This document shows positions 58,143 to 64,000 of a DNA stretch of 64,000 nucleotides, one piece after another (position 1 is the first letter of the stretch; every line of letters starts with the position of its first letter). The notes beneath the pieces were generated by a model. It was not told the DNA's origin. It did not search any database and saw only the letters and a list, made by a program, of their open reading frames with translations. Source of the stretch: Myrica gale (taxonomy: Eukaryota > Streptophyta > Magnoliopsida > Fagales > Myricaceae); NCBI GenBank assembly GCA_963930655.1, contig OZ005620.1, positions 15,753,001 to 15,817,000 of the forward strand. The letters are read 5' to 3'. Both the position numbers and the translations under genes were made by a program.

Positions 58143-58188
58143 GGCCCATTAGGGTTTCACTGTGTCACGGTGTCACTGTCTATAAATT
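58143..58188 (+). promoter_or_regulatory. Site II, telo-box and TATA promoter of the snoRNA cluster
   Basis: GGCCCA (site II, inverse of TGGGCC) at 58143-58148 overlaps the start of TAGGGTTT (telo-box, inverse of AAACCCTA) at 58150-58157; TATAAATT follows at 58181-58188. Site II plus telo-box marks promoters of ribosomal-protein and snoRNA genes in plants. Transcription should start near 58210-58220. Confidence 0.75.
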
Positions 58189-58493
58189 GCCTCTTCCATG
58201 CGCCGCTCTCAACGAATATCATAACAAGAATCGCCCTCTCTGTTTCTTTGTCTCTCTGTCTCGCTTTCTTTTCCTTCTGCGTTTTGTTTTGAAAGCTGGA
58301 GCTGTGATGAAGATTTAGCTGTGTACCAGAGGCGGTCTTTCATGAGCTCCGTCGTTGACGGCAACACAACCCTCTAAGAAGTTCTGAGCTCTCCCTTTCA
58401 TTAGCTTATCTCCAACACTCTTACTGCTTTTTACCTTTTTCAAACCTAAGTTTCTGTTTATTTATGCAAATTATTTTGGTGGTGAAGTGAAAT

Positions 58494-58584
58494 GCGAGGT
58501 GATGACAGAAATTCATGTAAAGTCTGTCAATCCACTGAATTTTATAACATGTTGACCCCATGAATCCCGACAGGTTCTGATCGC
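58494..58584 (+). ncRNA. Box C/D snoRNA with 18S guide (SNORD110/snR55-like target)
   Basis: Terminal stem GCGA/TCGC (58494-58497, 58581-58584), box C GTGATGA (58499-58505), D' CTGA (58535-58538) and box D CTGA (58577-58580); 91 nt. The guide before D' is AGTCTGTCAATCC, complementary to the conserved 18S segment GGATTGACAGACT. The fifth base upstream of D' points to the U of GGAU, the site known to be methylated under human SNORD110 and yeast snR55. The second guide (before D) I could not assign. rRNA sequence is from memory. Confidence 0.75.
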
Positions 58585-58769
58585 TATCTTCCTCTCCGCA
58601 ATTCCCATTTCTGATGAACGGGTACTTTGACCTAACAGGAATGGTCCTAGTATATTCGTTTGAACAATTATCAGGAACTAAACAAGTGAAAGTGGGGTTC
58701 TTTTTTTCTTTTCCATTTTTGTTTTCATTTTATTAATTATGCTTCTGTCGTTGTGACCAGCTTCTGGAT

Positions 58770-58856
58770 GGGCAAGTGATGAATCTCATTGTTCAAATGG
58801 GTAATTTGCGTCTGAATCTTTCGTTGATGCTATATCACCTTGGAGAACTGATGCCC
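58770..58856 (+). ncRNA. U16-like box C/D snoRNA with a second guide for 25S
   Basis: Terminal stem GGGCA/TGCCC (58770-58774, 58852-58856), box C GTGATGA (58776-58782), D' CTGA (58812-58815), C' TGATGC (58825-58830), box D CTGA (58848-58851); 87 nt. The D' guide GGGTAATTTGCGT matches the U16 guide and is complementary to 18S GCAAATTACCC; the fifth base targets the A that human U16 directs (A484). The D guide TCACCTTGGAGA is complementary to 25S TCTCCAAGGTGA. Both rRNA matches rely on remembered conserved rRNA sequence. Confidence 0.8.
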
Positions 58857-59064
58857 TCTTTTATCCTTGCTGATACCCTATTTTACATCTGCTATTGAAA
58901 ATCTTTTAAATATATTGACTTTTAGCCTGTGATGGCCTTCTCATAGCCTGGTGGTAAAGACCTTTGTGGGGTATAATCTGGTTTGGTTGTTATTGACGGT
59001 GGTACGTCGATTGTGATCTGATAAACTCGTGGTGGATTTACCTTGGAGGCCTGATGCCTTCACA

Positions 59065-59135
59065 GGATAAGTGGATTGGTAATTTGCGTCTGATATCTTC
59101 ACTGATGCCATTTCACCTTGGAGACCTGATGCCTT
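59065..59135 (+). ncRNA. Diverged copy of the U16-like snoRNA
   Basis: Repeats both guides of the preceding snoRNA (GGTAATTTGCGTCTGA at 59078-59093 and TTTCACCTTGGAGACCTGA ending 59129), with C' TGATGCC at 59103. The C box is degenerate (AAGTGGA) and no clean terminal stem is seen. It may be a decayed duplicate or have a non-standard C box. The 25S guide fits better here (GGAGAC pairs with GTCTCC). Confidence 0.55.
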
Positions 59136-59140
59136 ATTAT

Positions 59141-60542
59141 GTTTTAGTGTTCTTGTTATTATTGTTATGTTTTCAACCCCAGTAGTTTGGTTGGTGCGAA
59201 TTATTCTTAGGTTTTCAAGTGTGAATTGTTTCTGCTGGATATCAGCGATTGGCTAATAGATAAGTTTGCACTTGAGTTTCTAAGTTACCCACCTGTTTTT
59301 GTGTTAGGTTTAACGTTTATTGATTCTCTAGCTAATAGATTAGTTTGTACTGCTACTTTTAGCAGTTTGGGATGCAATGTGCTCTAACACGATGATATGA
59401 TGTGTTTTAGAACTCTAACCAAAATGTAAGTCTAATTAAACATTCTATATTATGGCCTGTGCCGTATCTTAATGAAAGTATGTTTCATGCACTTGTGAAA
59501 TGTTGCTTGATATTGAGAAAAAAAGAAATTTTGCTTGTCCTGATGGGTCTTCTAAAGTAAAGAATTTTCAGACACGCTGAATTTTGAATGGAGGTGGTAT
59601 CTATTTTGACTGGTGGAACACAATTCTTATATTTCCTCGTTTCATGTGTTTAGGTCTAAATATCAGTCTGATATTCACACGTTATGCATTGCTGGACATC
59701 CTCTTTGATTAGGTCCCCTGTGCAAACCAAATTTTATGGAATTTTGGTAATATTTTAAAAATCCAAAGTGGACAAGAGTTTTATTAAATTTTGGGAGAAA
59801 GTAGTAAAAATGAAAAATTTTTATGAGACTTTGTGAATAAGTGAAGAAGACATGGCTTGTGGCTCTTAGGTTGCGATTTCAATTCAAAATTTTACTATTT
59901 TTCAATAAAAAATTATAATATAATCTCTCTTTCTTATCGAATCATTATTTTTAACGGTAATAAATATAAAAAATTATTTTTATTTTTTATTTTTTAACCA
60001 AATCTAATATCTTAAAATTTTAACCCTCTAGCTCACCTTTAAATTTTAACCCTCTAATTTTTGTGATTTCATTATTAGATTACACATCTCCATAACATGA
60101 TTTATGATATGAAGATGCAATGTCTCATATGCTTCGATACATACTTCATCAAAAATCATGTAATCAAAGACGATCCATGGATTTCACAAGGCAAATGAAA
60201 ATAAAGCAAATTACATGATCAATGAATTTCATATGGCACATAAAAAAAGAACAACCTGTCCATAAGTAGTCGGGTCTATTCTTTAAATACAAAGGCCTAA
60301 TATTTCCATGTCATGTGATGTTCATGTACTATAGTCAATCATCATCTAAGTCATCATGATTGTAATGATCTAAACATCTCAACCTCAAATAGGCAAGTCT
60401 AACAACTTATATAACTTTTTCTTTTATTTATTGATAAACTCAATAAGGACTGGTTGTATGTAAACGAAAGGATTTTAGGGCTCTTGACTAGTTTCAATAA
60501 ATGTCTCCCTGGGCACGCTTGTTAAAACTTTTTGAACATGTT
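59141..60542. other. No gene seen
   Basis: AT-rich, with a degenerate MITE-like tract at about 59740-60030. From about 60480 the repeat family seen at 62137-62310 begins (CTCCCTGGGCACGCTTGTTA). Confidence 0.4.
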
Positions 60543-60551
60543 TTATAAAAA

Positions 60552-62136
60552 GGCTAAAATATTACGCATACCCCTGTGGTATAACATTTTCCTGAATATG
60601 CCCTTAGGGTTCGATTTGTTGTCCCGCTGCCCCTGTGGTGATGTGTCGTTCCCAAAACTATCCCTCCGCCCGTATTCTGTTTCCGAACTAACAAAAAATG
60701 TTGACCTGTTAAGAAATCATACGTCATAGCCAATAAGAAGATGACACATGATTCATTTGCTGACTGGGCATATAATTATGTGGTTCCGTACAGTCCACAG
60801 TGTACAAGCTATTCTTGTTCCTAAAAAGAGGGTGTGGAGTAAACGGAGATATACCTGTTTCCAGCTTTGTTTTTTCGTTTTTTACTGAACAGATGGTTGA
60901 TGGCACTTCTGAAATGACTTGGTCGTGGTCCTCGTTGATGACTGTTAGGTTTCGAGACAAAAGAATTCTCAAAAGCCTTTGAGTTGAGTTAAAAGCCATT
61001 CAGTTTTGCCGATTTGGCCGGTCCATCCTTTATTTAAAGTTTCCCGTGCTTCCACAATGGTTGATGCTGTAGTTTACAGCTGCATACCTCTGTTTTTCTA
61101 TTTAGTTATTATCTTCGCAAAACCAATACATTATGAACACGCGGTAATCTTAATTTTCATGCCCACACATTTCATCTAGTAGTCTAGGATGCACCCCTCA
61201 CCTTCCTAATGTAAGGGAATGTCGCAAGCCGAAAGGCCTTAAGGTGAAGACATTGTAGCTTTTCTGCTTGGGGGCAACGAGCAGACAATGAAGCCATGTT
61301 CTGTATGCACTATTGTCGACAAAGACATTAGCACTCACCCCTCTTTTCACCCTCACAACCATTGGTGCTCTTGGAAGACAAGTTTTGTTGACACAACTCT
61401 CCAGCTTCAAGTTCGGATTACAAAAATGACTTTAGAATTTCCTTGCAGGAACATTTTCAATGAAACATACAGATGGTGCATGATATGAAGCTAGTTTACC
61501 TCGAGTTTCTTTGCAAGTTTGAAGTAATGCTTGTCAACGGGAACCCATAACGCATGCTACCTAACTTCAGGTGTGCCATAAATGGGAGAGATCTCCTCTG
61601 GTTGGTACCAACATTATTCAGAAAATTCCCCACATGCTTCCCATTTGCAGTTCCATTGGTGTAGTTACTGAATTCAAGGTAACTAATTTTTCTCTTGTAG
61701 TCTCCACTAGTTTCCGAGGCCAATTCATCCTTTGGCCCATCTACATATCTCTTATTACATTTCAAGAGGAAAAAGCGAATGAGGAGTTGTTGATATAGTT
61801 TACTCTACGACAGAAACTGTAATTAGGAAAAGCAGAGTATGCAGCGTGGCGAGGCATATTAGAATAATAGTAGTCGCTCAAAGTTTTCAAATTGCTCTCA
61901 ATTTCGCCTTCAGAGTTATATGTCCAGTCAGCAAATGAATCACGTGTCATCTTATTGGCTATGACGTGTGATTTCTTAACCGCTCAACATTTCCCATTAG
62001 TTTGGAGACGAAATATGGGCGGAGGGGCAGTTTTGGGAACGACACATCACCACAGGGGCATCGGGACAACAAATTGAACCCTAAGGGCATATTCAGGAAA
62101 ATGCTATACCACAGGGGTACGCGTAATATTTTAGCC
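60552..62136. mobile_element. 1.6-kb Mutator-like element with ~220-bp terminal inverted repeats
   Basis: Starts GGCTAAAATATTACGC and ends with the inverse, GCGTAATATTTTAGCC. Inverted repeats run to about 60775 on the left and from about 61913 on the right. It is flanked by an exact 9-bp duplication TTATAAAAA (60543-60551 and 62137-62145), the Mutator hallmark. The 1.1-kb interior shows no transposase. Short minus-strand frames at 61198-61410 and 61496-61765 could be captured gene pieces, but I do not recognise them. Confidence 0.85.
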
Positions 62137-62310
62137 TTATAAAAATCTCCCCGAGCACGCTTCTTAAAAATCTTCCGAGTAGCTAGCAAAAAGGCTCCTC
62201 AGGCACTTTTCTTAAAACTCTCCCGAGTAGCTTAGCAAAAAGGCTCACCGGGCACGTTTGTTAAAACTCTCCCGAGTAGCTTAGCAAAAAGGCTCCCCGG
62301 GCACATTTGT
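62137..62310 (+). repeat. ~60-bp tandem repeat around the MULE insertion
   Basis: Three to four units containing AAAACTCTCCCGAGTAGCTT, then AGCAAAAAGGCTC and a GGGCACGTTTGTT phrase. The related phrase left of the MULE (60500-60530) shows the MULE landed inside this array, probably part of an LTR that continues to the right. Confidence 0.7.
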
Positions 62311-62681
62311 TATTCTCGGTATTAAAACAAAAGTCCTTTCCGTCCCCAGGTCAATGAGTATCTATCACTCTTACATGCATCTGACTATCCCTAATACCTT
62401 GGTTGATTCTCTGTACCCTTACCTTACTCGGTTGAACTGCTTTTGGATAAAACACCTAAATAACAAGCACTATGTTAGGAATAGAAAGGAAAAACTGATA
62501 GAGAAGAAAAGGTGTAGGCCGAACTCACTCTCTTTTATTATTATTTTCCTCCTTCGGTCAGTTGGTTTTCTTCCCCTCTCACGTCCTTTTCCTCCCTTTC
62601 TCTTTCAGTTAGGTGAAAGTACTCGGTCTCTCCTTATGCCGCCAGTTTTAGTCGAGCAAGTCTCACTTTTATACATGCGAC
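62311..62681. other. No gene seen
   Basis: Repeat-derived sequence between the tandem repeat and the hAT MITE. A long plus-strand frame (62354-62998) continues into the CCGGT-rich MITE and is not credible as a gene. Confidence 0.4.
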
Positions 62682-63065
62682 TAGGGCCGGTTCGGTCAGG
62701 TTTGGCCGGCCAAACCGGAACTTTTTCAAAGCATATAGACCGGACTGGACCTGTCCGGTCCGGTTTCCGGTTTAACCGGTCCGGTCTGGGTCCGTTTGGG
62801 CCATGCCATTTTGGGCCGGTTTTGGGTTGGGCCATGCCATTTTGGGCCGGTTTTTGGGTTGGGCCTTGCCATTTTGGGCCAATTTCCGGTTTAAGCCGGT
62901 TTGGAGAGGTATACTCCGGTCCGGTCCCGGGTTTTCATGAGGGTAACCCGGAACCGGACCGGAATACACCGGTTTACCGGTCCGGTCAACCCGGTTGACT
63001 AAAAGTCAACCGGTTTGGGTCAAAACCGGTCCGGGCCGGTCCGACCGGTTTTTTGGACAGGCCTA
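62682..63065. mobile_element. CCGGT-rich hAT-type MITE
   Basis: Ends TAGGGCCGG and the inverse of TAGGCCTGTCC; flanked by CATGCGAC (62674-62681) and CATGCGAT (63066-63073), an 8-bp hAT duplication with one change. The body is dominated by CCGGTCCGG and AACCGG words in both orientations and by three copies of GGGCCATGCCATTTTGGGCC or a variant at 62800-62880. Confidence 0.75.
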
Positions 63066-63073
63066 CATGCGAT

Positions 63074-64000
63074 TAACTAAAGGTGAATTCCCCCTGACCA
63101 CTCTACGTACCCTAGGCTAGGTCTAGAGGAAATCAGCAGAAAATCATGATCTAGCCGATCACAAGCAGCCACTTACACTTCTCACATCTCACGTATCTTT
63201 GTTAAAAAGTAATTTAATGGATGAGCCAATAACCAAGCTCCACTTAGACATCTAGATAAGAATGTATTGAATGTGCATCACATGGTTAAGACACGTAGAA
63301 AAAAGAAAAAACAAGTACGTCATCTGCATAAAAGAGCTCTAAGCTACAAAATACCCGAGCTCAGTACTCCCTGGCTCTAGGGTTCTCGAGTAGCGCTCGG
63401 GGCTTAAACCTCCCGAGCAGCGCTCGGGTTTCAATTCCCGAGTACGCTGGTCTCAGTAAGCCCGACCCCACCGTTCATTTACCCTGGTTGTCAATACCCA
63501 ATGCACCCGGGACTTTTCCTCCTGGCATTTAATACTCCATTACCCAGCCTCAGGTCTCAGTGCCCCTCGGGTGTGCTGCTCTCAGTCAGCCAGGGAAGTT
63601 AGTTCCTAGGCACCCCGGGGCTTTGGTTCCGAGTTACCCCAAGAATTATTTTTTCTCGGGCACTTAAGTATTTGCCCTTTAAGACCAAGATATCCTTGTC
63701 TCTACTGTCTTATACTTTGCATGTTCTAGTTTGGTACTATCCGATCAGGATGAAAGCAGTCTATGTGATCAATAAACTTCACAATAATAAAAGCAAGATA
63801 GTTTAAACGACACAAACAAGAAAACTCTCACTAGAAATGTATATGAGAAAACAAGGAAGGATGATGAAAAAATATTCAAAATTATAATCTTGTGCTTAAT
63901 ATTCAGCAATAAGCTGAAAATAATTGAAGGTTAAGCAAAAATAATACATATACCGAATCCTTTAATAACAAATATCGTACAGAAATAATATGTAAATAAA
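63074..64000. repeat. LTR-like repeat with CTCGGG/CCCGAG motifs
   Basis: 63340-63660 has repeated CCCGAG and CTCGGG words, including CCCGAGCAGCGCTCGGG, a near-perfect inverted repeat at about 63412-63428. It probably belongs to the element that also holds the tandem repeat at 62137. The last 300 bp are AT-rich without a recognised feature. Confidence 0.4.

Larger units (their letters stand above)
58215..59140 (+). ncRNA. Polycistronic box C/D snoRNA precursor (ends inferred)
   Basis: The region downstream of the promoter has no long ORF (the ATG at 58343 opens an 11-codon frame), yet it contains at least two well-formed C/D snoRNAs and a diverged third. Plant snoRNAs are commonly transcribed as such clusters by RNA polymerase II. 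The transcript boundaries are estimates. A further segment at 58928-59069, with ends CCTGTGA and TCACAGG and a CTGA at 59051, may hold another unit. Confidence 0.6.

Noticed and set aside
62354..62998. 214-residue plus-strand ORF
   Set aside because: Its C-terminal half is translation of the CCGGT-rich hAT MITE; the N-terminal half has no known domain.
1..64000. CRISPR arrays, bacterial operons, tRNA or rRNA genes
   Set aside because: No regular spacer-repeat array or tRNA-like fold was found by eye, and the gene structure is that of a plant nucleus.

Overview
This is plant nuclear DNA, very probably from a woody eudicot. The evidence is GT-AG introns, plant-only gene families, a CACTA element, giant LTRs, MULE and hAT MITEs, and site II plus telo-box promoters. 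No long read-through ORF marks a microbial gene, and many apparent ORFs start at TTG or GTG or are shadows of repeats.

Positions 1-25.6 kb form a nested graveyard of transposable elements. A CACTA end (1-593) sits inside the 3' LTR of a minus-strand Copia remnant (A, up to 4735). Next is a non-coding, minus-strand LTR element (C, from 5976). It is pierced by a 3.9-kb solo LTR (B1, 8140-12088, exact AATTC target duplication) and followed by a 4.7-kb solo LTR of the same family (B2, 14385-19074). A second C LTR (19522-21572) carries a solo LTR of family D and a Mutator-type MITE. A decayed minus-strand LINE (22200-24573) and a short hAT element (24582-25625) close the block.

The gene-bearing part starts near 29.9 kb. 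It holds a complete NPF7.3/NRT1.5-type transporter (five exons, 29904-34574), a single-exon plant gene of unknown function (39475-40746), a PPR relic with a LINE tail in it (42420-43000), a five-exon TOM2B-like gene (44686-48314), and an eight-exon plastid PRPP synthetase copy with a premature stop and a frameshift (49883-55715). A box C/D snoRNA cluster lies at 58.2-59.1 kb behind a site II, telo-box and TATA promoter. The right end (60.5-64 kb) is again repetitive: a 1.6-kb MULE, a tandem repeat and a CCGGT-rich hAT MITE.

The most unusual signal is regulatory-looking. LTRs of three families (A, B, D) carry arrays of palindromes or half-palindromes with a TCGA core: CGCTCGAGCG, GTGTCGACAC or CGGTCGACCG. 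They are spaced 11 bp or about 20-22 bp apart, that is, one or two DNA helical turns. Two copies of the same LTR family (B1/B2 and D1/D2) carry different palindromes in the same region. The two LTRs of element A differ inside the array by indels of exactly 11 bp. This looks like a fast-changing, phase-conserved protein-binding module in retrotransposon promoters.
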